Assembly (NCBI RefSeq): GCF_017163935.1
Contig: NZ_JABVZR010000001.1
Location: 3,844,001-3,908,000, forward strand
DNA: 64,000 nucleotides
Direction: 5' to 3'
DNA from: Novosphingobium terrae
Lineage (GTDB): Bacteria > Pseudomonadota > Alphaproteobacteria > Sphingomonadales > Sphingomonadaceae
Below the pieces are notes generated by a model. It searched no databases and had not been told where the DNA came from. It saw only the letters and a list, made by a program, of their open reading frames with translations. The translations under genes were made by a program, and so were the position numbers. Within the stretch, counting starts at the first letter, position 1; each line of letters starts with the position of its first letter. Positions 1 through 10,542 of the stretch are shown one piece after another.

Positions 1-1
1 C

Positions 2-2341
<2,340 letters not shown>

Positions 2342-2368
2342 GCCTTATCCCCTCAAGGGTTGAGAGAG

Positions 2369-2405
2369 CCCCGTCAGAGCTTCGGTTCTGGCGGGGTTTT
2401 CTTTT
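2369..2405 (+). terminator. Rho-independent terminator after rpoC
   Basis: CCCCGTCAGAGC and GTTCTGGCGGGG form a 12-bp stem with two G-T wobbles around a TTCG tetraloop, followed by TTTTCTTTT. It lies 28 bp after the rpoC stop. This is a textbook intrinsic terminator, in contrast to most other gene ends in the window, which carry the dispersed repeat instead. Confidence 0.92.
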
Positions 2406-2432
2406 GGGTTTTGAAGGGGGTTTGAAGGGAAA

Positions 2433-2670
2433 GATGCGAGGGGGTTACCCCCTCGCGCTCCCATTCATGTCTGCCTCGGCGCTTCGGGTTCGCCCTTGCG
2501 CATAGTTTGCCGCGCCGCAGGCAGGGTGTCCTGCGCAGCCTGTGTTTTGATCGGGAGTTGAAAGCCTGCGGCGCCATGCGCAGGTGGAGAGGCCGGGCGC
2601 TCCAATTCGGCGCCCCTGCCCTATCGTCGGAAGACGTAACGGGGGTGCAGGGGGCGTAACGCCCCCTGCT
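2433..2670. repeat. Dispersed intergenic hairpin repeat, copy A
   Basis: One of ten related elements in this window. The left end is a hairpin, GCGAGGGGG-TTAC-CCCCTCGC, and the right end is GCAGGGGGC-GTAA-CGCCCCCTGC. In the middle, GCGCCGCAGGC (2512-2522) is exactly complementary to GCCTGCGGCGC (from 2564). The landmark GTCGGAAGAC (2626-2635) faces ATGTCTGCC on the left side, so the element can fold back along most of its length. It fills the gap between the convergent ends of rpoC and rlmE and stops one base before the rlmE stop codon. Small open frames inside it are best read as spurious. Confidence 0.9.
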
Positions 2671-2671
2671 T

Positions 2672-3361
2672 TCACTCTTCCCCGACTTCTTCCTCTTCAG
2701 CCCGCCCCTTGAACCCCTGAGCGATCACATACCACTCGGAGGAATCCTTGCGGCTCGCAGGCGGCTTGGCGTGCTTCACCGTGGTGAAATGCTTCTTCAG
2801 CAGCGCCAGCAGCGTAGGATCGGTGCCGCCGGCCAGAACCTTGGCCACAAAGGCCCCGCCCTTCGACAATTGCTGGATCGCAAAATCGGCAGCGGTTTCC
2901 ACCAGACCCATCGTGCGCAGATGGTCCGTCTGCTTATGGCCCACCGTGTTGGCGGCCATATCGGAGATCACCAGATCCGGAGCCCCGCCCAGCGCCTCCA
3001 TCAGCGCGCCGGGGGCCTCGTCGGCCATAAAGTCCATCTCGAACAGCACGGCGCCCTCGATGGGATCGGTGGGCAGCAGATCGATGCCGACCACGCCTGC
3101 CTGAGGCGAGCGCTGGCGCACCACCTGAGTCCAGCCGCCGGGCGCCACGCCAAGGTCCACCACCCGGCGCGAGCCCTTCACGAGGCCGAACTTGTCATCC
3201 AGCTCCATCAGCTTGTAGGCGGCGCGGCTGCGATAGCCGTCGGCCTTGGCCTTTTTCACATAGGGATCGTTGAGCTGGCGGGTCAGCCAGCGGGCGGAGG
3301 AGGCGGTGCGCTTCTTGGCGGTGCGCAGGCGCTCATTGGGGTCGCGGCCTGAACGGCTCAT
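2672..3361 (-). CDS. rlmE: 23S rRNA (uridine-2'-O)-methyltransferase RlmE (FtsJ/RrmJ)
   Basis: Uses SAM to methylate the 2'-hydroxyl of U2552 in the A-loop of 23S rRNA, a late step of 50S assembly. The 229-residue protein begins MSRSGRDPNERLR. The Rossmann motif VVDLGVAPGGW lies near residues 67-77, and the K-D-K-E tetrad of the family can be placed at K50, D134, K174 and E209. The chosen start (3361) overlaps the stop of the upstream ppx gene as ATGA, typical of translational coupling; a longer in-frame start at 3481 would run deep into ppx and adds only low-complexity Arg/Pro sequence. Length fits the family. The acidic C-terminus (AEEEEVGEE) is a minor extension. Confidence 0.95.
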   Translation of the reverse strand: MSRSGRDPNERLRTAKKRTASSARWLTRQLNDPYVKKAKADGYRSRAAYKLMELDDKFGLVKGSRRVVDLGVAPGGWTQVVRQRSPQAGVVGIDLLPTDPIEGAVLFEMDFMADEAPGALMEALGGAPDLVISDMAANTVGHKQTDHLRTMGLVETAADFAIQQLSKGGAFVAKVLAGGTDPTLLALLKKHFTTVKHAKPPASRKDSSEWYVIAQGFKGRAEEEEVGEE

Positions 3362-4737
3362 CGGCGTTTCTCCATGGGGCCCGCTGCGGGAGCGGGTGTT
3401 GTGTCGTCGGTGCCGATCAGGCTGCGCAGGATGCCCTCGCGGATGCCGCGGTCGGCCACGCCGAGGCGGTGAGCGGGCCACAGTTCGAGGATCGATTCAA
3501 GGATCGCGCAGCCCGCCACCACCAGATCGGCGCGCTCACGCCCGATGCAGGGCAGCTCGCGGCGGCGCGCGAGGGCCATGGTGGAGAGGCGCGTGGTGAT
3601 GCCATGCATGCTTTTGGCGGGCACGATCACGCCATCCACGGCGCTGCGGTCATATTGTGGCAAGTCGAGATGGACGCTGGCCAGCGTGGTGACCGTGCCG
3701 CTGGTGCCCAGCAGGCGCAGCGGGCCGCCGGGGCCGCCTTCGGTCGCGGCCTCGCGGAACGGGTCGATGCGGCGGGCGAAATCGGCGAAGCTGTCGTCCA
3801 CGCGGCCGCGCATTTCGGCGTAGCGGTCGATGCGGGCCTGTTCGTCCTGTCCTTCGCCCACGCAGGTTTCCGTCAGCGAGACCACGCCCCAGGGCACGCT
3901 CACCCAGTCGCGAATGATCGGCGGAGCATCGCTGCCGGGGATGGTTTCCACCAGCACCAGCTCGGTCGAGCCGCCGCCAATGTCGAAGACCAGCGCCGGG
4001 CCGGGGCCGGGTTCCAGCAATATATGGCAGCCCAGCACGGCGAGGCGCGCCTCTTCGCGGGCCGAGATGATGTCCAGCCGGATACCGGTTTCGGCGCGCA
4101 CGCGCTCGATAAAGGCGGGGCCGTTGCTGGCGCGGCGGCAGGCTTCGGTCGCAACCGAGCGGGCCAGATGGACGTTGCGGCGCTTCAGCTTTTCGGCGCA
4201 GACGCGCAGCGCATTGAGCGCCCGATCCATCGCCTGATCGGAGAGCCGCCCGGTCTGGGCCAGCCCCTCGCCCAACCGCACCACGCGGCTGAAGGCATCG
4301 ACCACCACAAAGCTGTCGCCCGCCGGGCGCGCGATCAGCAGGCGGCAGTTGTTGGTGCCCAGATCGATCGCGGCATAGGATTGGCGCGGCGCCCCGGGCC
4401 GGGCCGAAGCCACGCGCGGCGGGGTCTGGCGGGCAGGCGCAGGCCTTCCTCCATCGCGCCCCACACCTTCACGGTTGCTGTCCGCACGTCTGCGTTCCCT
4501 GCCCGGCGCATTGCCAGGATCGGGTTGTGTCGCGCCCGAAGGCGCTCTGTTATCGGCCGGGCCGGGGGCGGAGCGGGGCGCTTGAGGCGCGGCCACGCCG
4601 TCCGGACGGCCACCGGCAATGGCCCGGTTCGCGCCGGAAGGGGTGGATGCGCCGCTGGTCTTGCGCGCGTGCCGCTTGCGTTTACCCCCGTGCTTGCGAA
4701 CCTTGTTGCGTTTTGCCGGCGGATGTTGGTCCGCCAT
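3358..4737 (-). CDS. ppx: Ppx/GppA-type exopolyphosphatase / pppGpp phosphohydrolase
   Basis: Predicted to hydrolyse polyphosphate and/or guanosine pentaphosphate, linking it to the stringent response. The ASKHA-fold phosphate loops are visible as YAAIDLGTNNCRLLIA (from about residue 118) and FDIGGGSTELVLV (about 248-260). The first ~115 residues are unlike the catalytic domain: a strongly basic stretch (KRNKVRKHGGKRKRHARK) followed by Pro/Ala/Gly/Arg-rich sequence that looks disordered. The start at 4737 (MADQHPPAK) was chosen over 4947 because the longer version runs into the ftsK promoter region. It is the first gene of a ppx-rlmE operon. Whether it prefers polyP or pppGpp cannot be told from sequence alone. 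Confidence 0.9.
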   Translation of the reverse strand: MADQHPPAKRNKVRKHGGKRKRHARKTSGASTPSGANRAIAGGRPDGVAAPQAPRSAPGPADNRAPSGATQPDPGNAPGRERRRADSNREGVGRDGGRPAPARQTPPRVASARPGAPRQSYAAIDLGTNNCRLLIARPAGDSFVVVDAFSRVVRLGEGLAQTGRLSDQAMDRALNALRVCAEKLKRRNVHLARSVATEACRRASNGPAFIERVRAETGIRLDIISAREEARLAVLGCHILLEPGPGPALVFDIGGGSTELVLVETIPGSDAPPIIRDWVSVPWGVVSLTETCVGEGQDEQARIDRYAEMRGRVDDSFADFARRIDPFREAATEGGPGGPLRLLGTSGTVTTLASVHLDLPQYDRSAVDGVIVPAKSMHGITTRLSTMALARRRELPCIGRERADLVVAGCAILESILELWPAHRLGVADRGIREGILRSLIGTDDTTPAPAAGPMEKRR

Positions 4738-4980
4738 GATCTTTAAACTCGAAAAACTGTGGGCCGCATTCCATGCGGTGAGATTGTCACAATCGTAACG
4801 CTCGCGGGCCTTGGGGGCAAGCGGCGTTTGCGGCCAACGCCTCCATCCCGGAGGCCACCATCCTTGACGAGGACTCCCCGAGCGGCGCATAAGAGAGCAA
4901 AGGGGGAACAGCGACGCGTTACGCGCCTGCTTCCGGACCCGCAGCATAAAACCACTTTAAGACAGGGCAAGCATCCGGCC
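4738..4980. promoter_or_regulatory. Divergent promoter region between ppx and ftsK
   Basis: A 243-bp gap between divergently transcribed ppx and ftsK that must hold both promoters. I see no convincing -35/-10 pair, operator palindrome or repeat element in it. Long open frames run through it on both strands, but they look like high-GC artefacts. Confidence 0.5.
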
Positions 4981-7407
4981 ATGGCAACCAGGCCCTATTC
5001 CTCCAGCGGCGGTTCTCGCGGCGGCCCCAACTGGCGCATGATCCTGCGCCGCAGCGTGAAGCGCAGCGCCGAATTGCTGGGCGCGGGGCTGCTGGTGGCG
5101 GTGATGGTCTTCACGGTGCTCTCGCTGCTGTCCTATCACCAGACGGACCCTTCGGCCTCCACGGCGGCGGCTGGCCCGGTGCTGAACTGGATGGGGCGGC
5201 CCGGAGCATGGGTGGCGGAGCGCGCGCTGTTCCTCTTCGGCCCGGCCTGCATTCTGCTGCTGCCGCTGCTGCTGGTCTTTGCCCGCCAGCTCTGGCGCAT
5301 TGCCGAGGCCGATGCCGCCGATGTCGAGGATGAGGATGCCGTGCCCGCCCATCACTGGGTGCGCCCGATTGCCGTGCTGGTGGTGGCCACAGGGCTGATC
5401 TGCTCGGCCCTGTCGCTGGCCTTTGCCGACAGCGCGACCAGCCTGCCTGCCTCGCCGGGCGGCGTGGCCGGTCTGCTTGGCGCAGCGGTGGTGCATGGGG
5501 TGGCAGATCTGATCCCGGCCGCCGGGCGCGGCGTGTTCACCTTTATCTGCGGCGCTGTGGCGCTGCTGGCGGGGGCCGCTCTGGCCACGCAGGTTTTTGC
5601 CATCGACTGGATTGACCTGATCTCCATTCCGCTGCGCCGCCGCGCCGCCGCGCGTGCCGGGCTTGAGGAAGACGGCTTCGACGACGAGGACGAGCCTGCC
5701 GCGCGCAAGGCCAAGCCCGCCACTGTCGCCAGCAGCCCGGCCAAGGCGGCGCCTTTGCCCGATCTGCCCTTCACGCCCGATGGCCCTGCGCCTGTCATCG
5801 CCCAGCGTCGTGCGCCGGAAATCAGCGATCCGGCCCGTGCAGTGAAGCAGGCGGAGTTCTCCAGCCTGTCGCGCCAGACCGATCTATTCGATTCGGTAAC
5901 GCTGCCCGGCCTCGAACTGCTGGCCGATCCGCCCGCCGATGCCGCCCAGCCCATCGACAAGCTGGCGCTGGAGCGCAATGCCCGCCTGCTCGAAACCGTG
6001 CTGGACGATTTCAACGTCAAGGGTGAGATCACCGGCGTGCGCACCGGCCCGGTCGTCACCAGCTATGAACTGGAGCCCGCGCCCGGCATCAAGGCCAGCC
6101 GCGTGATCGGTCTGGCCGATGACGTCGCCCGCAACATGAGCGCCATTTCCGCCCGCGTCTCGCCGATTCCGGGCCGCACCGTGATGGCCATTGAGCTGCC
6201 CAATGCGGTGCGCCAAATGGTCAGCTTCAAGGAGATGATCGCCAGCGAGACCTTCGTGGGCAACAAGGGCCAGCTGCCGATCATCCTCGGCAAGGACATT
6301 GCCGGTGAGCCCATCGTGGCCGATCTGGCCACCATGCCTCACCTGCTGGTGGCGGGCACCACCGGTTCGGGTAAGTCGGTGGGGCTGAACTGCATTCTGC
6401 TCTCGCTGCTTTACCGCCTGACGCCTGCCCAGTGCCGCCTGATCCTTGTCGATCCCAAGGTGCTGGAACTCAAGAGCTACGATGCCATCCCCCACCTGCT
6501 CAGCCCGGTGGTGACGGACCCGTCCAAGGCCGTGCGCGCCCTGAAATGGGCCGTGGAGGAGATGGAGCGCCGCTATCGCCAGATGAGCGAAATCAACGTG
6601 CGCAACATCGTCAACTTCAACGAGAAGGTGAAAAGCGCCGCCGCCAAGGGCAAGCCTTTGGGCCGCCGCATCTCGATCGGCTTCGATCCGGAAACCGGCG
6701 AGGAATTGTTCGAGGACAAGCAGCTCGATTATCAGGTGCTGCCGCTGATCGTGGTGATCGTCGACGAGCTGGCCGATTTGATGGTCACCGTCGGCAAGGA
6801 GATCGAGGTGCTGATCCAGCGTCTGGCGCAGAAATCGCGCGCCGCCGGTATCCACCTGATCATGGCCACGCAGCGCCCCTCGGTCGACGTCATCACCGGC
6901 GTGATCAAGGCCAACCTGCCCACGCGTATCTCCTTCGCCGTGACCAGTCGCATCGATTCCCGTACCATCCTTGGCGAGCAGGGCGCCGAGCAATTGCTGG
7001 GCAAGGGCGATATGCTGTTCAAGCCGTCATCCGGGCCTATGCTGCGCGTCCACGGTCCCTTCGTGGCCGACGATGAGGTGGAGAAGGTCGCCGATCACTG
7101 GCGTCTGCAAGGCGCACCCGAGTATGTGGATTCGGTGACGGAAGAGCCCGAAGAAGGCTCCTTCGGCTTCGACGACCTCGACGCCACCGCCAGCGACAAT
7201 CCCGAAGAGCGCAAATACCGTCAGGCCTGCCAGATCGTGTTCGAGAGCCAGAAGGCCTCGACCAGCTGGCTGCAGCGCCAGATGGGCGTGGGCTACAACA
7301 CCGCCGCCAAGTGGATCGAGCGGATGGAGAATGATGGCTTCGTTGGCCCAGCGAACCATGTTGGGCGTCGCGAGATTTACCGCGATAAGGATGGGCAGCC
7401 TTTGTAA
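4981..7407 (+). CDS. ftsK: DNA translocase FtsK
   Basis: Divisome-anchored hexameric DNA pump that moves chromosome ends to dif and activates XerCD. The 808-residue protein has several hydrophobic segments in residues 30-210, an acidic/Ala-Pro linker, then the RecA-like motor with Walker A GTTGSGKS near 458-465 and Walker B VVIVDELADLMV near 590-601. It ends in a winged-helix gamma domain (about 740-805) containing SWLQRQMGVGYNTAAKWIE, which reads KOPS sites. The linker is short, giving the usual alphaproteobacterial length. The start at 4981 (MATRPYSSSGG) is preferred over 4759, which would add 74 residues of unlikely sequence. Downstream the gene runs into repeat copy B. Confidence 0.96.
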   Translation: MATRPYSSSGGSRGGPNWRMILRRSVKRSAELLGAGLLVAVMVFTVLSLLSYHQTDPSASTAAAGPVLNWMGRPGAWVAERALFLFGPACILLLPLLLVFARQLWRIAEADAADVEDEDAVPAHHWVRPIAVLVVATGLICSALSLAFADSATSLPASPGGVAGLLGAAVVHGVADLIPAAGRGVFTFICGAVALLAGAALATQVFAIDWIDLISIPLRRRAAARAGLEEDGFDDEDEPAARKAKPATVASSPAKAAPLPDLPFTPDGPAPVIAQRRAPEISDPARAVKQAEFSSLSRQTDLFDSVTLPGLELLADPPADAAQPIDKLALERNARLLETVLDDFNVKGEITGVRTGPVVTSYELEPAPGIKASRVIGLADDVARNMSAISARVSPIPGRTVMAIELPNAVRQMVSFKEMIASETFVGNKGQLPIILGKDIAGEPIVADLATMPHLLVAGTTGSGKSVGLNCILLSLLYRLTPAQCRLILVDPKVLELKSYDAIPHLLSPVVTDPSKAVRALKWAVEEMERRYRQMSEINVRNIVNFNEKVKSAAAKGKPLGRRISIGFDPETGEELFEDKQLDYQVLPLIVVIVDELADLMVTVGKEIEVLIQRLAQKSRAAGIHLIMATQRPSVDVITGVIKANLPTRISFAVTSRIDSRTILGEQGAEQLLGKGDMLFKPSSGPMLRVHGPFVADDEVEKVADHWRLQGAPEYVDSVTEEPEEGSFGFDDLDATASDNPEERKYRQACQIVFESQKASTSWLQRQMGVGYNTAAKWIERMENDGFVGPANHVGRREIYRDKDGQPL

Positions 7408-7432
7408 GGGGCAGGAAGGTTTGAAGGGGAAA

Positions 7433-7675
7433 ATGCGAGGGCCATCGCCCTCGCGCTCCCTTTACTGTCTGCCTTGGCGCTTCGGGTTCAGCCTTGCGCA
7501 TAGTTTGCAGCGCCGCAGGCTTTCAGATTGCCAGCACGGCCTATCGATCATGAATTTAGCTGCCTGCGGCGCCATAGCTTGCGCAGGTGGAGAGGTTAGA
7601 CGCACCGATGCGGCGCCCCTGCTCTCTCGTCGGAAGACGTTATGGGAGCGCGAGGGGGTAACCCCCTCGCATCTT
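7433..7675. repeat. Dispersed intergenic hairpin repeat, copy B
   Basis: Left hairpin GCGAGGG-CCAT-CGCCCTCGC, right hairpin GCGAGGGGG-TAA-CCCCCTCGC. The internal complementary pair is GCGCCGCAGGC (7510-7520) and GCCTGCGGCGCC (7562-7573), and GTCGGAAGACGTTATGGGAGC marks the right side. It lies between the convergent ends of ftsK and the thioesterase gene; its right margin reaches the first bases of the thioesterase stop codon. Confidence 0.9.
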
Positions 7676-8084
7676 AATCCTCTTTCCACCCCTTGAAAGG
7701 CTCAGCCACCTCAGGCGGAATCCGGCACAACCTGCCGCTGGCGAGATCAATCATCGCCCATGTCGTGCGGGCAGACACGATGGGCTTGTGCTCCCCCAAA
7801 CGGCAGAAATCCACCCGACGATCAAACCGCGCCGCCTTCGGAGGATCAGGAATAAAGGTCCGCGCCACCACGCTCTCGCCCTCGCGGATGTTGCCGCGAT
7901 AGTCGATCTCGTGGCGGGTCACGACCCAGATATAGGTGGCCACATCCTCGGGCCGCGCGTCGCTTTCCCAATGCGCCACCGCGATGGCTTCCATCCATTG
8001 CACCCAGACCGCATTGTTCACATGGCCGAGGATATCGATATGCTCGGGCCCTGCGGTGAAGGTCTGGGTGAAATGGTTGCTCAA
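7674..8084 (-). CDS. Acyl-CoA thioesterase, 4HBT hotdog fold
   Basis: Predicted hydrolase of an acyl-CoA thioester. At 136 residues it matches single-domain 4-hydroxybenzoyl-CoA thioesterase/YbgC-like proteins, and the signature DILGHVNNAVWVQW places the catalytic Asp at residue 17. The start is a TTG at 8084, chosen because the protein homology begins there and a strong Shine-Dalgarno (GGAGGAGG) sits 6 bases upstream; longer readings run into the neighbouring gene in another frame. The TTG overlaps the stop of the upstream membrane-protein gene as TTGA. Third gene of a minus-strand operon headed by the S9 peptidase. Substrate unknown. Confidence 0.87.
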   Translation of the reverse strand: MSNHFTQTFTAGPEHIDILGHVNNAVWVQWMEAIAVAHWESDARPEDVATYIWVVTRHEIDYRGNIREGESVVARTFIPDPPKAARFDRRVDFCRLGEHKPIVSARTTWAMIDLASGRLCRIPPEVAEPFKGWKED

Positions 8085-8356
8085 GCCTTGCCTCCTCCAG
8101 AGGTCGCGATGGCCAGTGCCAGCCCCAGCAACGGGGTGTAAGCCCAGATCGCGGGGACCACCGCCAGCAGGGGCCACCAGCTGCGGCGGGTGCGGGCCGT
8201 CAGGATACAGGCCACGACCGAGGCCAGAACCAGCGGCCAGCTGACGATCAGCACCTTCAGGAAGGGATTGGCGTGGCCCAGCCAGCAGGCCAGCCACAGG
8301 GCCAGCGCCAGCAAATTGACCACAACCGCCCCCCGGAAGATCAGGCGCTGCTGCAT
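8081..8356 (-). CDS. Small integral membrane protein, function unknown
   Basis: 91 residues with three hydrophobic segments, approximately residues 8-27 (VVVNLLALALWLACW), 33-54 (FLKVLIVSWPLVLASVVACIL) and 60-84 (WWPLLAVVPAIWAYTPLLGLAL), separated by a short basic loop (TARTRRS). No family recognised. It starts one base after the stop of the S9 peptidase and its own stop overlaps the thioesterase start, so the three genes are very probably cotranscribed and coupled. The tight spacing and coherent membrane topology are the evidence that it is a real gene. Confidence 0.75.
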   Translation of the reverse strand: MQQRLIFRGAVVVNLLALALWLACWLGHANPFLKVLIVSWPLVLASVVACILTARTRRSWWPLLAVVPAIWAYTPLLGLALAIATSGGGKA

Positions 8357-8357
8357 C

Positions 8358-10445
8358 TTATGCCGCCATGCCCAGCTGCCAGAGGATGAAGGCGAATTCC
8401 TCCGCTGATTCGGTCAGGCTCTGGAAGCGGCCCGATTTGCCGCCGTGGCCCGCGCCCATGTTGGTTTTCAGCAGCAGCTCGTTGCTGTCGGTCTTCAGCT
8501 CGCGCAGCTTGGCGACCCATTTGGCGGGCTCCCAATAGGTCACGCGCGGGTCGTTCAGGCCAGCGGTCACCAGCAGCGGCGGATAGGCCTGCGCCTTGAC
8601 CTGATCGTAGGGGCTATAGCTGTGGATCAGCTCGAAGGCGTCCTTGTCCTCGATCGGGTTGCCCCATTCGGGCCATTCGCCGGGCGTCAGGGGCAGGGTT
8701 TCGTCCAGCATGGTGTTGAGCACATCGACGAAGGGCACATGGGCCACCACGGCGCCCCACAGCTCGGGCGCATCGTTCATCACCGCACCCATCAGCTCGC
8801 CGCCGGCCGAGCCGCCACTGATGCTGATGCGGCCCGGGGTGGTGAAGCCCTGCTCGATCAGGCCGCGCGCCACATCGACGAAATCGTTGAAGGTGTTGGT
8901 GCGCTGCTCGCGCTTGCCCGCTTTGTACCAGCCGCGGCCCAGATCGTCGCCGCCGCGGATATGGGCGATGGCATAGGCAAAGCCGCGATCCACCAGCGAC
9001 AGGCGCGTGGTGGAGAAGCCGGGGCTCATCGCCATGCCATAGGCGCCATAGCCATAGAGATGCAGCGGATCGCTGGCCTTGCGATCCTTGCGATAGACGA
9101 TGCTGACGGGCACCAGCGTGCCATCGCGCGCCGGGATTTCCAGACGCTGGGTCTCGTAGAGGCTGGCATCGTAGCCGCTGGGAATCTGCTGCACCTTCAG
9201 CACTTCCAGCGACTTGTCCGCCAGATGGTAGTCGTAGACCGTGGCGGGGCTAACCATGCTCTCATAGGTCAGGCGCAGTTTTTCCACCGCCCATTCGGGG
9301 TTGTCGGCCAGGCCCGCGTCATAGCTGGCCTCGGGGAAGGTGATGGGTTCGATGCGGGTGGGATCGTCGTAATAGCGCAGCTCGATGGTATCGAGGCCGC
9401 GCACCCGGCTCTCTACCACGAAGAAATCGCGGTAGAGTTCGAAGCCGGTGACATAGAGGTCATCCGTGCCTTCCAGCAGCGTGGTCCACTCGCCGGGGTT
9501 GTCCAAAGGCGCAGTGGCGATACGGAAGTTCTCATGCGTGTCGTTGGCGTGGATGTAGAGCACGCCGTCGCGCTCATCGGCATCGTATTCCACGCCCTCC
9601 TGACGGGCTTTCACCAGCATGGGCTTGGCCAAAGGATCATGCGCGGGGATCAGATAGGTTTCGCTGGTTTCGTGATCGCTGGTGCCGATCACCAGCCATT
9701 TCTCATTGGCCGAAAGCGAGGAGCCGACGCGGAAGCCCTCGTCATCCTCATGGAACAGCTCGACATCGCTCTCCAGCGGCTGGCCCAGCCAGTGCAGGCG
9801 GGCATTGTCGGTGCGCCAGTTCTCATTGGCCAGCGAATAGACCAGCCCCTTGTCCCCCGCGACCCAAACCAGCGAGGACAGCGTGCCCTCGATCACATCG
9901 GGCAGCTCCTCACCGGTGGCGATCACCTTGATGCGGGCGGTGAAACGCTCCGAACCATTGTCGTCCACGCTCCAGGCCAGCATGGTGCCGTCGTTCGAAA
10001 CCGACAGGGCGCCAAGGCGGAAATAGTCATGCCCCGCCGCCAGAGCGACCTCATCGAGGATCAGCTCATCCTCGCCGCCCGCCACGGGCTTGCGCCACCA
10101 TTTCTTGTATTCCGCGCCTTCCTCGAACTCGATCCAGTAGAGGTAATCGCCATCCTTCTGAGGCACCGAGCGGTCGGCTTCCTTGATGCGGGCGCGCATT
10201 TCCTTGAACAGATCGTCCACCAGCGCCTTGCGCGGGGCCATGCGCGCCTCGAACCAGGCGTTTTCGGCCTCCAGATGCGCCAGCACCTCCTTGTCGGTCA
10301 CCTGCGGATAACCGGCGTCGCGCAGCCAGGCGTAATCGTCGGTAACGGTGATGCCGTGATGCGTGATGCTGGCCGGCTTCTTGGCGGCAACGGGGGCGGA
10401 GAGTTGCGCGGTCGCGCTCTGGCTGGAATTGCTCATCACTTGCAT
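8358..10445 (-). CDS. ptrB: S9 family prolyl oligopeptidase, oligopeptidase B type
   Basis: Serine peptidase predicted to cleave short peptides, typically after Arg or Lys in oligopeptidase B. 695 residues: an N-terminal beta-propeller region (about 80-420) followed by an alpha/beta-hydrolase domain. The nucleophile is in SGGSAGGELMG (Ser near 545), the Asp lies in LNDPRVTYWEP (near 631) and the His in GAGHGGKSGR (near 664). The sequence HLYGYGAYG before the catalytic domain is characteristic of the subfamily. No signal peptide, so cytoplasmic. Two starts are possible (10445, or 10436 beginning MSNSSQSA) and neither has a clear Shine-Dalgarno. Heads an operon with the membrane protein and thioesterase; divergent from pepP. 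Confidence 0.92.
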   Translation of the reverse strand: MQVMSNSSQSATAQLSAPVAAKKPASITHHGITVTDDYAWLRDAGYPQVTDKEVLAHLEAENAWFEARMAPRKALVDDLFKEMRARIKEADRSVPQKDGDYLYWIEFEEGAEYKKWWRKPVAGGEDELILDEVALAAGHDYFRLGALSVSNDGTMLAWSVDDNGSERFTARIKVIATGEELPDVIEGTLSSLVWVAGDKGLVYSLANENWRTDNARLHWLGQPLESDVELFHEDDEGFRVGSSLSANEKWLVIGTSDHETSETYLIPAHDPLAKPMLVKARQEGVEYDADERDGVLYIHANDTHENFRIATAPLDNPGEWTTLLEGTDDLYVTGFELYRDFFVVESRVRGLDTIELRYYDDPTRIEPITFPEASYDAGLADNPEWAVEKLRLTYESMVSPATVYDYHLADKSLEVLKVQQIPSGYDASLYETQRLEIPARDGTLVPVSIVYRKDRKASDPLHLYGYGAYGMAMSPGFSTTRLSLVDRGFAYAIAHIRGGDDLGRGWYKAGKREQRTNTFNDFVDVARGLIEQGFTTPGRISISGGSAGGELMGAVMNDAPELWGAVVAHVPFVDVLNTMLDETLPLTPGEWPEWGNPIEDKDAFELIHSYSPYDQVKAQAYPPLLVTAGLNDPRVTYWEPAKWVAKLRELKTDSNELLLKTNMGAGHGGKSGRFQSLTESAEEFAFILWQLGMAA

Positions 10446-10542
10446 TTATGGTGCCCGGCAACGCGCCGCAAGCTTGCTTGCGTGCATAAGACCCATTCCC
10501 CGGCCCGAATAAGCCGGACTGTCCTCAAGGAGGGACGCCCCC

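Noticed and set aside
2374..2675. Small open frames inside repeat copies (here and at 7462-7689, 30481-30798, 35218-35711, 44844-45257) giving similar Arg/Ser/Pro-rich peptides
   Set aside because: The resemblance between these peptides comes from the shared DNA repeat; frames differ, strand varies and no ribosome sites are seen. They are likely annotation artefacts.
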